A DNA stretch of 56,601 nt, from contig ML991879.1 of the NCBI GenBank assembly GCA_010094025.1, positions 1 to 56,601 of the forward strand. Direction: 5' to 3'. Numbering within the stretch: the stretch's first letter is position 1; each line of letters opens with the position of its first letter. The stretch comes from Viridothelium virens (lineage: Eukaryota > Ascomycota > Dothideomycetes > Trypetheliales > Trypetheliaceae). Shown one piece after another: positions 20,361 through 32,297 of the stretch. Made by a program: the position numbers and the translations under genes. Below the pieces are notes generated by a model. It saw only the letters and a program-made list of their open reading frames with translations. It did not search any database and was not told where the DNA came from.

Positions 20361-22256
20361 TTAGCGCCGCTTTCGTCGACGTAATTCCCATTGATCATCT
20401 TGGTCTAATATTTCTCCCGTCTGTGGTCCATCAAGACCGCCGATATTTTCCTCCGAAAACCTCGAACTCTCTCCACGCGATGGCTTTCTCCAACTGTCTT
20501 GTGGATTTTTCGATCCAAATGGTATCCGGAACTTGGTGGAAATCATGCTTGGACCTCGCTCTGGAATCTTAAGATAATCAAAATCTCCTCTCATATGCCG
20601 CGCGAGATGTAATGCCGCCTCAAGGACCTCTTTCCCAGTCGGCACGATATGCTCCTTCGGCAGGAGGAAGCCGTAGCTTCCAGTGTCCCGTAGCTTAATT
20701 TGGAAGGCATAGCGAACGCCCATCTCACCATAAAACCAGTCAAGTGCTGATCCCCCACCTTGTGGAAGGCTAGACTTGCGTGGAGCTTTCTCTGATATTG
20801 GCATGACATTTCCCTCGCAGGCGGAGACGACCTTGTAGTAATGTCCACTTGACAGGCGCATTGCCTTAGCCAAACCCATGGCCAGTTCTTGCAAATTCTC
20901 TAGACTTGGAGGCGATGCGGTACAAGAGTAAGAATATGGATATAGGACTTCTTGAGAATAGGAGTGGAGATCTAGGAATGCAACGACCTCTGCATTGTGG
21001 TTGGTAGTCTGGTTCCGGACCCAGTCAACAAAGGTCCCAGTCTCAATTGCCCCAAAGGGCTCTTCGCCTGCAAAACTTTCGCTGCAAGGATTGTCGGATG
21101 TCACTGCGCCGTCCCAGTGGTATCCGAAGGAGCGATCCAAGTCTATTCCAGAGCAAAATCGAAGAGACGTAGGTTGACGGCTCTTGCGCCACAGGCGGTC
21201 GTCATTCCACGTGTAGACATAACCATCCGGGTTGACGGATGGGACGAAAATCCAATCAAACGATTCAATGAGACTAGTGATGAGCTGAGATTTCCCATAT
21301 TGAGTCGCAAGAGAATACGCAAGATAGTTGACAGATGAAGTACTGATCCATTCCCGCGCATGAATGCCGCCGGTGACGATGATGGTTTTTCGAGGGGGAA
21401 GCGGCTTCTCCGAGTTCGTGGGGTGTACGCCAACTTTCAGGGCCGGTATCTCGCGGTTCTCAAAAGTCTTGCCAACATTTATCATCCGAACATGGGTTGG
21501 AAAGATGGAGGCCATCAAACGCATCCACGGAAGTATGACACTGAGCGGCTGATAATTTTGAAAGAATATATTGGCATCCTCAGTATTACTAGACGCAGTA
21601 TTCGGGTTTGAGAGTTGGTTATCGTGTGGCCTTGTGGACGAGGAAAAGGTCTGGGGATATGAGTTGTAGACTGCTTGGGCCAGGTCGAGGTCTTGCATGA
21701 TCGGGGCGTGTGCATCTTGTAGAGACTCTGGCAACAAGCTTAAGAGAGGAGAGACCTGAAAGACTGTTAGCCATTGAATATTGAAGCGAAGGAGGCTTCG
21801 TCTTACGGTATCCTTTGAAAGCCGTACATCAACAAAGCTCTCACCAAATTCCCACACATCGAGAAAAAGTATTTCGCATGCTTCCGACAGTGCCCACGCC
21901 TCATCTGCGGTGGAACAATTGAACCGCAAGACTATATCCTCGCTATACCTCGTACGAAGCCTGTGTGTTGGTTGCCCATCTCCGCCTCTTGAGACTGAGG
22001 AACTTGCCAGAGATTTTACACTTTCTGGGTAGCCTAACACTTTCTGGATGATTCTGTTGGATAGTCTTCGCCAGCTGCTCAATTGGTGGTGTGGATAATG
22101 TTCTTCAGAAACCTTGGCAATCCCAGACTTGGGCTCGAGACGACGATAGGACTGCGAGGTTGCACCAGAGACAAGTGAAGCCAAACAAATGGAGAGAAGG
22201 GCGATGAAGAGTAGCCTGAGAGTTAGTGAGGTTGCAACCGCACTCCTGATCGCCAT
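20361..22256 (-). CDS. ECM14: Ecm14-like inactive metallocarboxypeptidase
   Basis: Secreted or vacuolar protein of the M14 carboxypeptidase fold. Exons 22256-21807 and 21755-20361 give 614 residues. The 51-bp intron is a multiple of three and has no stop, so a naive translation would carry 17 extra residues; its donor GTAAGA, GGCTAAC branch and TTTCAG acceptor support splicing. Seen: signal peptide, a propeptide-like N-terminal part, zinc ligands in G-I-H-A-R-E-W, substrate loop P-D-G-Y-V-Y-T-W-N-D-D-R-L-W-R-K, third ligand L-D-L-H-S-Y-S, and F-Q-I-K-L-R-D-T-G-S-Y-G-F-L. The catalytic glutamate of active M14 enzymes is lysine here (I-K-L-R-D), as known for Ecm14, a pseudoenzyme tied to cell-wall function in yeast. 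It ends in a basic RRRKRR. It shares an 0.8-kb divergent promoter with the Sec7 gene. Confidence 0.9.
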   Translation of the reverse strand: MAIRSAVATSLTLRLLFIALLSICLASLVSGATSQSYRRLEPKSGIAKVSEEHYPHHQLSSWRRLSNRIIQKVLGYPESVKSLASSSVSRGGDGQPTHRLRTRYSEDIVLRFNCSTADEAWALSEACEILFLDVWEFGESFVDVRLSKDTVRRSLLRFNIQWLTVFQVSPLLSLLPESLQDAHAPIMQDLDLAQAVYNSYPQTFSSSTRPHDNQLSNPNTASSNTEDANIFFQNYQPLSVILPWMRLMASIFPTHVRMINVGKTFENREIPALKVGVHPTNSEKPLPPRKTIIVTGGIHAREWISTSSVNYLAYSLATQYGKSQLITSLIESFDWIFVPSVNPDGYVYTWNDDRLWRKSRQPTSLRFCSGIDLDRSFGYHWDGAVTSDNPCSESFAGEEPFGAIETGTFVDWVRNQTTNHNAEVVAFLDLHSYSQEVLYPYSYSCTASPPSLENLQELAMGLAKAMRLSSGHYYKVVSACEGNVMPISEKAPRKSSLPQGGGSALDWFYGEMGVRYAFQIKLRDTGSYGFLLPKEHIVPTGKEVLEAALHLARHMRGDFDYLKIPERGPSMISTKFRIPFGSKNPQDSWRKPSRGESSRFSEENIGGLDGPQTGEILDQDDQWELRRRKRR

Positions 22257-23072
22257 TGACGCCGTGGTAGAATTAGCATGCCAGCAGTTCGTCGAAAGGC
22301 ACAAGAAAGGGCGGAATCAAAGAAGGAAAGATGTCGCGTGCCTCAGTGGGAGGAGAAGAGCATCTCGTCATCTGTCAGTGGCGCCTGCGGAAGAAGACGA
22401 GAGGGGAGGAGCGGGGCAGCGGCTGCAGGCGTCGATTTCGTTGTGCAGGTGCAGCAATCCCGGTAGTTCGTTACGTACCCGTGCCGTATCGATCAATGCA
22501 TCCCAACTGGAAGTTTGCTCTCGGTCAAGCACATGCCAGTTTGTCGGCGCACCCACTCTCCTCGCCCTCCTGATGTGATTGTCAGCTGTCCGCGCGTCGA
22601 CGGGACGGATTCAAAGTCTACGGCGGGTGGGCCATCAGTGTAATGCTGTATTACGGCGGCGGCGGAGCACGACGTCAAGAGCGGAAGCACACGGTCCATT
22701 GTCCGAGAGGAGGCCAAACCGCCCCCTTCGCTGCTGAACCTAAGTATCTTGTACTCCAGCACTTTGATGCGACACCATCCTGCCCGTCACCTTCATCTCT
22801 GTATATCAACTCAGTCACTCGTTTTTCCCTCGAAGCTCTGTCCTGTCCTCGTCCGACCATCCCGTTTTCGCCCTCACCCAGTCGCGTCGTGCCGTCAGCC
22901 TTGCATCATCTCAGCTACAAACCTGCCAACATCCTGGCATCGCACATCGAACCCCGACTGTGTTGCTCGTGGGGCAGATCCACCCAAGCTCTACCTCCCA
23001 TAGGTGTTCTCCACTGAATTGACTCTCTCTTGAGACTCATGAGTGCTTCACTGTTGCTGCTCATGACCCGTC
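22257..23072. promoter_or_regulatory. Divergent promoter, ECM14 and Sec7 gene
   Basis: An 816-bp gap between two diverging genes. It is GC-rich near the ECM14 side and pyrimidine-rich on the plus strand near 22760-22960, typical of fungal leaders. Overlapping open frames here are compositional. Confidence 0.4.
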
Positions 23073-26000
23073 ATGCCTCTGATGGGACTGCGCTATAATC
23101 GCAGTGAGAAGGATCTCCATCGGCGCAGCACTCATGATCCTTCCCATCTCGTCCGCCGTAGCGAGCAGGTCTCGCGCTCAGGGACTCCCGTTGACTACCT
23201 ATCGCCACAGCTAGCCATAGACTCCCATGGAAACGCTGTGTCCGCGCCGCCCAGCTCCCACGGGATGCTGCAGGAACCTCCACCCTCCCCGCCAATACAG
23301 CCAGCGACACCAAACACACGTCGGTTCAGCATGCTCAAGTTTCGACACGCTTCTGACTCTCAGCTATCAACAAGAGCGAAAGAACAAGCTGCGCCAGAAG
23401 TTCCGCCGGTCCCGTCTATACCTCCTGATGGTAAGCTTACTCTGCGCTACGTACAGCAAACAAGGATTGACAATCTTTTGATCAGCCCCTTCAATCATCA
23501 CTACCGCGCCGACCATGGAATCCACGAGGTCGCAACCTCGTAAATCGAAAGTGCGCACTCCATTCAAGAGACGGAAGAACCCGCTGGATCAGGTCATAGG
23601 CGAAAGATTGAAGCCTCAGAGGTCGAATGCACAAGTTAGACGAAGCAATAATAGTTCCACTGAACAAATGGGCGGCCAAAATTATCTAGACGAAACGGAG
23701 GATTTGACTCGCCTCTCAACCACCTCCGCTAGTTTTCGTCCTGGCGCACCTACCGCATTTGGAGAGGACATGGCCAAGACCACTGCGCCATCCGTTTCGA
23801 GAAAGTCCGAATCATCTCGATCGGATGGAAGCTCCACTGGATATGGAAATGTCGCCTATTCATCTTCCAAAAACCCTCAATCGCTCTCAGCAGCTGCCTT
23901 CTTTCGACTTCCTGGACGCAACAAGCGTACATCATTATTCCCCTTGCCCGTCAAGATACCGTCGCCGGAAACAGCGCCTGAGCAGCGTAATGAAGGTTTG
24001 CTCACTCCGAGGGCTTCGACAAGTGCATTCACCTCTGGCTCATCCAATGATTCACCTACCTTGCGGACTCCTCCCGCGACTGCGGTTCCTCATAACAATA
24101 CACTAAAGGGCCAAAGTCTCGAATATCCTTCGGCACGGCATGCCACTTCGCATGGGGCGCTTGCTGCTTCTTCCGTAAGCTTTGCTGCGCCAGGAGCCCA
24201 CCTCGCCCGTAACGATTCCACGACTTCTGCAAAATCGTCTCCACCTGGTCTTTTACCACCCATGCGGTTAGAAAGGCGGAACAGATCTCCTACCGCGACA
24301 TCGAGTGGAGAACTGCCTTCCACTCCCCCATTACCAATTAGTGGGCGTGACTCAATGTCTCTTGCAGGCCGAAGTAGTCTAGGTACGGTCTTCAGTCTCT
24401 CCCGTTTCCGGCAGAGTTCGGATGCGCAAATCTCGCGCCACGGATCACCAGCAAGTGGACAGACCGGTACACCAGGGGGCACCACCAAGAGCAATTCCTT
24501 TGCATTGAGCCGGGAAGTTCTTGTTCTACCCGAGCGAGAAGACGGTGAAACGCCTGTGAAGTATTTGGCAAGAGTCGAAGAAGCTATTCCACGCAGCTGC
24601 ATAGCGTCGCTGTTGTCCAAATCAAATGACCCGTTTTCTCTGGCAGTTATGAGGAGTTATATGCGGACATTCGCATTCTTTGGCGAGCCCATCGACATGG
24701 CTGTGCGAAAACTACTAATGGAAGCGGAGCTGCCAAAGGAGACGCAACAGATCGATCGCGTTATTCAAGGCTTTGCGGACCGATATCATGAGTGCAATCC
24801 GGGAATATTCATATCATCAGGTAATGTCTCTCCAGACTCACAAATTACCTAATAGCTGACGTTTACTATTAGAACAAGCGTACATTCTTGCATTCTCAAT
24901 TATCATCTTGCAGACAGATGTTTTCAACAAGAATAATAAGAACAAGATGCAAAAACAAGACTACATAAAAATGGCATCGGGCAATGATGTCTCCGAAGCC
25001 GTTTTGGGTTGCTTCTACGATAATATCTCATACACTCCTTTTATCCACATTGACGACGATGTGAATGTCAACGGATCAAGACCCGGCACTCACAAGCCTA
25101 GGAAAGCTCTCTTCAAAAACCCCGCGCCCGAGCAAATCAAGCGAGTGGCGGCAAAGGAACCTCTCGATCCTTATACCCTTATCTTCGAGTCGAAATTAGA
25201 CTTTCTCCGTCCCGAGATTAGAAATGTCATCAATTTGGACGATCCGTATACCTATCTAGGAACAACCTCAAATCTAGACGTGAAAGCGCTCTCAAATTCA
25301 TTCTTTCGGTTTGGTGTACTTCAGATCCTATCAGCAAGATCACGACCGGAGGCTTTCATGTCCCAAGCAGGCATAAGTAATCCACAAGAAGCGCAAGCAG
25401 GTGTAGTCGACATCATGGTCACAAAAGTGGGTATACTATGGCGGAAAGACACCAAAAAGAAAAAAGCTCGTTCACCATGGCAAGAATGGGGGGCTGTTCT
25501 CACTGGCTCACAGCTATACTTATTTCGAAGCTCTGCATGGGTTAAAAATCTGATGCACCAGTACGAGGTTCATCAGAAACAGGGAAACAGAGATACGCCT
25601 GTCATCTTCAAGCCTCCATTGACAGAATTCAAGCCGGATGCCTTCCTTTCCACAGACGATGCTGTCACGCTTCGAGACTCGACGTATAGGCGACATAAAC
25701 ATGCCTTTACATTCGTCCGCCACGGCGGGTTTGAGGAAAACTTCCTGGCTGAAGATGAGGGAGAAATGAACGATTGGCTTGCGAGGCTTAATTATGCCTC
25801 AGCATTCCGTTCAGCAAACGTGAGAATGAAAGGCCTTGTCGGTGGCAGCTACGAAGGTCAAAGAAGTCGGGGTATCCGAAGACTAGACTCTAGCAAATCC
25901 GTGAGATCGGTACAGACGCCGACTGGGGAGGTGACAATTCAAAGCGGCAAAATTGATATGCAATTGGCGCAGCAGATCCTCGAAAGCAGAAAACAGCACA

Positions 26001-27565
26001 TCCTGGAGAAGGTGGCACAGGCCGAAAATCAACTGGGAGACTATCATAAGGAATTGGACAAGCTCCTTCGGAATGCTAGGCATCTTCAAATACTTGCTCC
26101 CATTCAACCAAAAACTCGCCAGGATATCATCATGGCAGCAGGCCGCATGGAAGCGCAGCTTCGATGGACGAGAAAAGATATATGGCGGGTGAGGTGTCAT
26201 AAAGATGTCCTTGCAAAGGATATCGAAGATGATGCGAGTGTGGAAAGCCAGCCACAGGCCATGGATACCTTAACACCTTCGGCAGATCCAGCCAAACAAC
26301 CTCGATCACGTGCACTAAGCAAATCTAGCCCCATAGGTAGTCCGAAGCTAAGCCCCAAACGAAGCCAAAGCTCGTTTACTCGATCGCCACGGCGAGATGG
26401 AAGGTCGTCCCTGGAAGTCCAAACGGAGATGGCGTTCAAAGCTCCTGCCGAGCCAGCAAGTTCGCTACGCTCCCAGGATCAATGGCAACTCCCGCCTCTG
26501 TCCTTGAACCCTAATCGCCGTTCTCGCGCATCAGTCTCTAGTGTTCAAGCCAATAGCGCTACTCAAGATGCTCTTTCTTTGGCAAGTAGCCATGGGCGCG
26601 AGGCTCGATCTCCGACGATGTCGAATACGACTGATACTCACCTCGCAACACCAACACCTAGTATTGACGACAAGGAACATGCCCTCTTGCGTGAAGCGGG
26701 TCTTCTACGAGAGGATAGTAATCGTCCAAGAACAGCACCAGACTCGGATCAGGAGTGGAATAGCGCTTTGGCCTCTCCAGAAGGCCGCTCCAAAGTCCGT
26801 CGCAGCCTACATAGGACTCTACGAGAAAGTCACGGACACGGTCACGGTCATCATGTACCCCATGGACCATCCCATCACCGTAGTAGGAAGGGTAAGGATT
26901 CTGCCTCCTCTGCTGGTCTGGGAGACGATGACGTATCGCACGAGGGCGAGCGTTTATCAAGGACGACAGGAAGCTTTACTGTGCATGGGAAGAAGGCCTC
27001 CGTCATTCACTTTGGATCGGAATGGAAGGACATGTCACCAGAAGATCGCCTCAAAGCCAAACGGCACGCCCATGCTCAGGATAAACGACTCTCTGTCTCC
27101 AACGCGATCGAAGACAGTGAGGACATCAGTCTGCAGGATAGTCCTGGCGACCACGATAGGTCCGGCGTCGGAAAGGAGATTGCGGCGGGAAAGCGCCCTG
27201 TCTCGATGGCGGAAACGGAGAGTACGACGACTGCGCAAAGCTTCAGAGACGCCGAGCTCAATGCTGTGACGTCGACCAGCGATGCTTTGTCCGAGGACTC
27301 CAGCTTTGAAGCACCCCAGCCAGCGCAATTCGAACCGCCTGGAGGGGACATCTTCACAGCCGAGGACTTAGTCCCTCCTCCAGAGGAATCTCCTCTTGCT
27401 GGTGATTTCCATACGCCGCCTTCGGAACAAGGTCAGGTTGAGGAGGAAGATGCGGTAGTTGGAGGCGAGGACATGGAGGGGAAAAGTGGCTCTTCGGGTG
27501 CGAATGATGAATTAGATATGGATCGGCTGCAACCGCAGCTTCGTGCTATTTCCGCTGAGTCATGA
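23073..27565 (+). CDS. Sec7-PH domain Arf guanine exchange factor
   Basis: Activates Arf-type GTPases at membranes by nucleotide exchange; resembles fungal Syt1-type Arf-GEFs. Three exons: 23073-23430, 23486-24820, 24873-27565, giving 1461 residues. The first ~450 residues are Ser/Pro-rich and probably disordered. The Sec7 domain lies around residues 470-680 and crosses intron 2: F-A-F-F-G-E-P-I-D-M-A-V-R contains the glutamate finger (E in G-E-P), followed by L-P-K-E-T-Q-Q-I-D-R and Q-T-D-V-F-N-K-N-N-K. A PH domain follows at roughly 750-880 (G-I-L-W-R-K... with a long basic loop), then a coiled-coil stretch near 930-1000 and a long disordered tail with a His/Gly repeat (26826-26880). The intron inside the Sec7 motif removes in-frame stops. 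Confidence 0.88.
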
Positions 27566-29165
27566 GATTGCCCTCGATAGAGGAAATAAAACAGCAGGTC
27601 TTGACTTTTAGTCATTTCTTTTCTCTTTTCTCTTTTCAGAGGGATCGGAGTGGATTTGGGAGTGGGAGCGTCTTTCTTTCCCTTCTCCTTGGTCTGGGGT
27701 ACTTTTCAGCGTTACTGCATAGGCCTGGCGCTGGTGGGATAGGGAAAAAAAATTGGGTGAAATGGCTGATAGACGTGAATCGCAACGGCTTTTATGATGA
27801 GATCTCACTGGCACGGTTGGGTTGTACTATATATTGCTTTTAGTCCGTCCGTCACCGACGCTACAATCTTTCTCTTCAACGAGCAAGCATCTTCTTTCAC
27901 TGGAAAATCGTCTGAAGCCCTATATTAAGGACTTCGAGAACTTGAGAAAGCTGCCATAAAGGCGGTATGGGCTCCATGAAAGTCCGACAACTACTCATTT
28001 CCGCAAGCCGTGCTCGTGCCATTGCATTGGTACTGAATATCGCCTGAATCTAGTGTCCAAACTCTTCTCAAAAATTCACGGGCTGCTCAGGTCTGGGATT
28101 GCTATGAATCGGCGACTTCAATTTGCCATTGATCCAAGGAAAGTGATTGACAGTCACATCTGATGCTCTGTTTACGACACTCAGCCTTCCGCCCCTGGCA
28201 GCGCTCAGCGTCCTCTGCCGTTATGTGTCTCAACGTCTCGCACTCGAGCGATTGCAGGGACGTTTCAGCTATTGCAGCTGCTGTAGCCTCTCCGTCTGAA
28301 GAATAAGGTATGGTCCTCGCAAGGCCTCAAATACTTGGGTTTGACCGCATCTGGAGTAACCACAGACTTCTCGTTCATCAAAGACGCACGTGGCGGAAAC
28401 TAGTCAGACTTGATATTGCCATGCCGGGTCTGTGTCGAAGGCATTTAGTCGAGTTATCTAGGTAGACCTCCTCCTAGGACAGTATCCACGGTTCGGGAAT
28501 TGTAGGAATATCGGGTGGAAACGGGCGTACGGGGAGAAGGCACGAAGGTGGAAGGGTCGAGATCGTCGAACGTTAGCTCAGATTCGCAGTGCCGAGGTTG
28601 ACGCGACGTTGATGTCACACCACGAGCAACGGTTCGCGTCGCGCGAATCGTGAAAGGGACCCAAGAAAGCCAATTGCATGTGAAATGGCAGCTTTGGTAT
28701 TTGCAGCCATTGCCATTTCCACTGCCAGTGACGATATCAAGAAGCTGTCCAATGATTGCGCGAATCGGAATGCCTCCTTGTGGTGGAGGACGAAGGCAGA
28801 GCTACTACGCCGTGTTGGTGGAATAGCCGCAACCCCTCGGCATCCAGGACGCGAAATCCTGGGGTAATGGAGGAGAGGGGCAGAAATAAAAACCTCCCTG
28901 GTAATAATAGCTTCTCGGTACCGGCTCGGAGCTTGCTCCCATGGTAGAGTCTGGGCTCTGAAGACGTAATGTAGGTTGTTTTGTTCCTACTTCTTCTCTC
29001 CGTAGTTTATACATTTCCTCGTCTTCGAGATATTGAACTCTTCTGTCTCTCTCTATCTATCCTTCAGGAGCGCGTAGCATAGCTGCCAAGCGCTTCTCTC
29101 CTTTCGTCTGCCAGCCTTCGGTTTGGTTCGTCATACACGGTCTTCGAAAATCTTTTGATGTCACG
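27566..29165. other. Intergenic, 1.6 kb
   Basis: Between the Sec7 gene and the carrier gene. A minus-strand frame at 28326-28102 (74 codons, several cysteines, no start codon) is protein-like but unproven. The last 200 bp before 29166 are pyrimidine-rich, as expected for a leader. Confidence 0.4.
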
Positions 29166-30654
29166 ATGTCGGCAACCAATGTGAAAGGCCCTGGTGGCAA
29201 GAAACCTGCTTCGGCAGCAACTAACTTGATCGGTATGGTCGATACTAAAAAGATCATGGATTCAGCGGAGCATTGTTCTAACGGGCTCCATTCTAGCTGG
29301 CGGTGGGGCTGGCATGATGGAGGCGCTCGTCTGCCATCCTTTAGGTGCGTTAGGGCTGGCGTTCTGTGATGGAAATGCGCAATCGCTGACAGTTTCTAGA
29401 TACGATCAAAGTTCGCATGCAGCTGTCACGTCGAGCGAGAGCACCAGGCGTATGTGGCTCCACCTATTTTCCTGCAGTGCTCTTCAAATCGACCTTTGGC
29501 TCTCCCCTAAATATCGACCTTTCACGAGGAAATGACTGAATATGCTTATAGGCGAAACGACGAGGTTTCATAGAGACCGGGATAGGTATCGTTAAGAAGG
29601 AAACTCCGCTGGGTCTGTACAAAGGGCTTGGTGCCGTTCTGACTGGAATCATACCGAAAATGGCCATCCGCTTTACGAGCTACGAGAAATACAAGCAGCT
29701 TTTGGCAAACAAGGATGGTGAAGTTAGTGGCCGAGCAACATTCCTTGGTATGTATTGTACTGGACCTATCCGAGACTATCGCAATTGGCCACCCATATCT
29801 TGAAATAGATCTGTTCGAAAAGGATAGAGATACAATGATTTGCAATACGGGCTAACTTGAAATTCTCAGCGGGTCTTGCCGCCGGTATTACAGAGGCCGT
29901 TGCAGTTGTGACTCCTATGGAGGTCATCAAAATTCGACTACAAGCGCAGCACCATTCAATGTCTGATCCCTTGGACATACCTAAATACCGAAACGCTGCA
30001 CATGCTTTGTATACCGTCTTGCGCGAGGAAGGTCCTGGTGCGCTTTACCGAGGAGTTAGCTTGACCGCGTTACGACAGGGCAGCAACCAAGCAGGTACGT
30101 AGCAAATCCTGGAGTGGTCTAGTGGCACTGCAAGGAATGCAATCAATATGCAGAGTCAGAGCTGAGAGCGGGATCGAAAAAAGGAGGTGCTAAAAAATAC
30201 TTACTTCCAGTGAATTTTACCGCATATACGGAGTTCAAAGCGATTTTGCAGAGGCTACAAGAGACACCCGACACGCCTCTTCCCGCCTGGCAAACGTCAA
30301 TAATTGGTCTCATTTCTGGTGCCATGGGTCCTCTTTCCAATGCTCCGATCGATACTATCAAAACTCGTTTACAAAAGACCCCAGCAGAACCAGGTCAGTT
30401 CTTTCGGAATGCTGCTCTCAAGATCCAAGGAACTGATGCGTAGCGACTCAGGCGAGACGGCTCTATCGCGTATTCTCAATATATCCAAAGCAATGTTCAA
30501 ACAAGAAGGCTTCCGTGCATTCTATATGGGCATTACTCCGCGCGTAATGCGGGTTGCCCCTGGACAAGCCGTAACGTTCACGGTTTACGAATATCTGAAA
30601 GAAGTCTTGGAGAAAGGACGAGAAATGTTGCCGGGTGGCAGTTACGAAGAATAG
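29166..30654 (+). CDS. SFC1: Mitochondrial succinate/fumarate carrier
   Basis: Inner-membrane carrier exchanging cytosolic succinate for mitochondrial fumarate, linking the glyoxylate cycle to gluconeogenesis. Seven exons: 29166-29232, 29297-29344, 29400-29449, 29552-29747, 29870-30094, 30211-30393, 30452-30654; phases close to 323 residues, normal for the family. The three carrier repeats each show their signature: H-P-L-D-T-I-K-V-R, T-P-M-E-V-I-K-I-R and A-P-I-D-T-I-K-T-R, with matching later halves (G-L-Y-K-G, A-L-Y-R-G, A-F-Y-M-G). G-I-I-P-K-M-A-I-R and the A-P-G-Q-A-V-T-F-T-V-Y-E-Y end are typical of Sfc1/Acr1 rather than citrate carriers. The last intron uses the second of two nearby AG acceptors (GACTCAG); the first breaks the frame. 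It converges on twinfilin. Confidence 0.9.
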
Positions 30655-31003
30655 GATCGCATCAGGAAACGAAATGTCCTCGAAATAGTTAGAGCGAAAG
30701 CGAGGGAGCTAGAGAGGGTAATTGTGGGCTCCCGCAAGGGTGTGATGCTGGCTCGACCCAGTTACCACGAGTCAATATCAGATCCCCTGAGCAAATGAAC
30801 GCGGCTGTCCAATGATGTGTTAGAGCGAATTCTGCGCTGCAAAGCGATGCATTGACGGTGTTCTTGTGTCAGTTTTGTACCAGAGACTAGCGAAGTATCG
30901 AACCATTTTCATAATTTCATCTATTGATGTCTACAGCCATAGAATATTTTGGGACCCGCCACATTGCTTTTTGGAAACCTAACCCTCAATGCAGTCATTG
31001 ATA
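30655..31003. other. Intergenic between convergent genes
   Basis: The 3' flanks of SFC1 and twinfilin; no gene seen. Confidence 0.5.
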
Positions 31004-32297
31004 TCATCGTCGTCCAGGCCGCTTTGGCCGTGCGAATCCGCTTTTCTGTTCCGACTTCGGATTGAACTCGTCATGTAATGTCTGAGCGGTGATCTCATCT
31101 GGGTTCGTTGCTTCGAGCTATGCCCGCCATCCATTAGTTATCTTCTCGGTGTAGTAGCTCATACACGTTGAATTTACACATACCTTTTTCGAAACCTCGA
31201 TGCCAGCTTCACTCGCCGCAATAGCAATGATGCTCGCCCGGCTCGACGCGTAAAGCATACGCTCTTTGATCTTGGACTCTGAGGGACAGGTGTAAATAAA
31301 GACAACAGGTTGGTCGCTCCCACTTTCAGAAGACGTCTCGCTGTATCGATAGAACGAATACCGTGGTTCTGAAGATGAGATAGCCGAAGCCAGAGAATGC
31401 GGAGTGGCGGAGGACGTAGACACGAGGTCGATCGTCTCGCTTGCGACGTCGATTTTCTAATGTTCCCTCCATCAGCTCTGTGAATCTTAGTGGCATCTTT
31501 TGCTTCGCTTCTGCCCTCGCCCAAGCTCCATCAATCCCAACAGATAAAAATCTCCCCACTAGCAAACCCGTTCACATGAAAAGTTCCAAGTAAAGAAACT
31601 CACCAACTGCACCAGCCCACCCTCTCCCCCTCCCTCCCCCAACCCTCTCAACGCCCCCACCGCCTCCTCCTTAATCGGAAAGCTCACTCCACTACTCACA
31701 TGCCCCCTCCTAACCCCCGTCCCACCACTCCCCTCCCTCTCCTCCTCCTCCTTCACCCCCACCAGACTCCTCTCCTCCTCCGTCAGCGGCGCCGCCAGCC
31801 CCAGGTGCGCCTCATGCCGTAGCCAGCCCTCGCGCGTGAGCTCCTCGAGGGTCGTCGCGAAGAGCGTCTCTGGGAAGTGCTCGACGCCGAGGTCGCGCAG
31901 GAGGGTGAGGCGCGTGGAGGCGAAGAGCGTCTTGGTGCGAACGGGGGCAGCGTCGGGGACGAAGGTGATGGCGACGAAGGACGAGGACGAGGACGAGGAC
32001 GAGTTAGGGTTGGCGTCGCGTCGGAGCAGGATGTAGGCGGCGGAGGTGGGGCTGAGTAGCGAGGTGAGGTTGGCGAGGTCGTCGAGAAAGGAGGGGGAGG
32101 TGGAGGGGACGGTGGACACGGGTACGAGGGATTCGTTGGTGATGCCGGCGAGGAGGCCGCGCTGGGAGGGGGTGGTTTGGAGGGTTTTGAAGGCGTCGCG
32201 GAGGTCTTGCGATGCTGTGAGGAGTTAGTTTTGACGTGATGATTGATTCTAGAGGACAGACAGGGAGAAGAGGCATACCTGAAATGCCTGACTGCAT
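31004..32297 (-). CDS. TWF1: Twinfilin, two ADF-H domains
   Basis: Binds ADP-actin monomers and filament barbed ends, limiting actin assembly in the cortex. Four exons: 32297-32279, 32214-31604, 31456-31184, 31117-31004, giving 338 residues. The first ADF-homology domain (about 5-150) starts M-Q-S-G-I-S and has R-T-K-T-L-F-A-S-T-R; a linker with P-L-T-E-E-E-R follows. The second (about 185-315) has G-V-S-F-P-I, V-F-I-Y-T-C-P and K-E-R-M-L-Y-A-S-S-R. The end (K-S-G-F-A-R-P-K-R-P-G-R-R) is the usual twinfilin basic tail. An eight-serine run in domain 1 is encoded by a GAC-GAG hexamer repeat (plus strand 31978-32003). Exon 1 holds only six codons. Confidence 0.9.
31978..32003. repeat. GACGAG hexanucleotide microsatellite
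   Basis: About four GACGAG units inside twinfilin exon 2; read on the minus strand they encode part of a serine run within the first ADF-H domain. Confidence 0.7.
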
